A stretch of DNA of 5,324 bases, taken from NCBI GenBank assembly GCA_017425745.1, contig JAFOXT010000106.1:1-5324 (forward strand), written 5' to 3'. This document shows, one piece after another, positions 5,295 through 5,324 of this stretch. The notes beneath the pieces were generated by a model. The model saw only the letters and a list, made by a program, of their open reading frames with translations. It ran no database searches and was not told where the DNA came from. Origin of the DNA: Clostridia bacterium. Lineage in GTDB: Bacteria > Bacillota > Clostridia > Oscillospirales > Acutalibacteraceae. Position 1 is the stretch's first letter, and every line of letters begins with the position of its first letter. The translations under genes and the position numbers were made by a program.

Positions 5295-5324
5295 ATTGTT
5301 TTGACCTTTTTTTACCCTCTCGGA

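Overview
The window looks like part of the chromosome of an AT-rich, endospore-lineage Firmicute (class Clostridia; an Oscillospirales/Ruminococcus-like gut anaerobe is my guess from codon use and gene style, not a proven placement). The main evidence is a cluster of sporulation genes (YqfC, YqfD and a partial YlbJ-like membrane protein) next to the conserved phoH-ybeY-dgkA block, with good Shine-Dalgarno sites throughout. I see no insertion sequence, prophage, CRISPR array, tRNA or rRNA. This is mostly a core region, and I do not see an exciting undescribed system in it.

Layout. Positions 1-170 on the minus strand hold the first 56 codons of a membrane protein that resembles sporulation protein YlbJ; it runs off the left edge. 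A 70-base divergent region (171-240) carries a sigma-E-like promoter and a perfect 8-base direct repeat. It leads rightward into yqfC (241-507) and yqfD (517-1686), a tight pair expected to act in the mother cell during sporulation. A 122-base gap follows with a strong housekeeping-type promoter (TTGCAA, 18-base spacer, extended TATAAT). It drives a second, closely packed unit: phoH (TTG start at 1809), ybeY, dgkA, tcdA and a hemolysin III-family gene ending at 5142. Spacings in that unit run from a 4-base overlap to 13 bases, so one transcript is likely. Positions 5143-5324 hold no gene but contain two strong hairpins, the second a credible terminator.

How the genes work together. PhoH and YbeY are a known partnership in rRNA maturation and RNA turnover. 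DgkA is a small membrane lipid kinase, which in Gram-positives usually acts on undecaprenol. TcdA modifies t6A at position 37 of tRNAs. The last gene is a seven-helix membrane protein of unknown physiological role. Compared with the Bacillus subtilis order as I recall it (yqfC-yqfD-phoH-yqfF/pgpH-ybeY-dgkA-cdd-era), the c-di-AMP phosphodiesterase gene pgpH is missing between phoH and ybeY, and cdd-era is replaced by tcdA and the hemolysin III gene.

Points most worth a second look: the divergent sporulation promoter region, the phoH leader (TTG start, with an in-frame ATG just upstream and a 19-codon reading frame ending inside the ribosome binding site), the rearranged operon content, and the two 3' hairpins.
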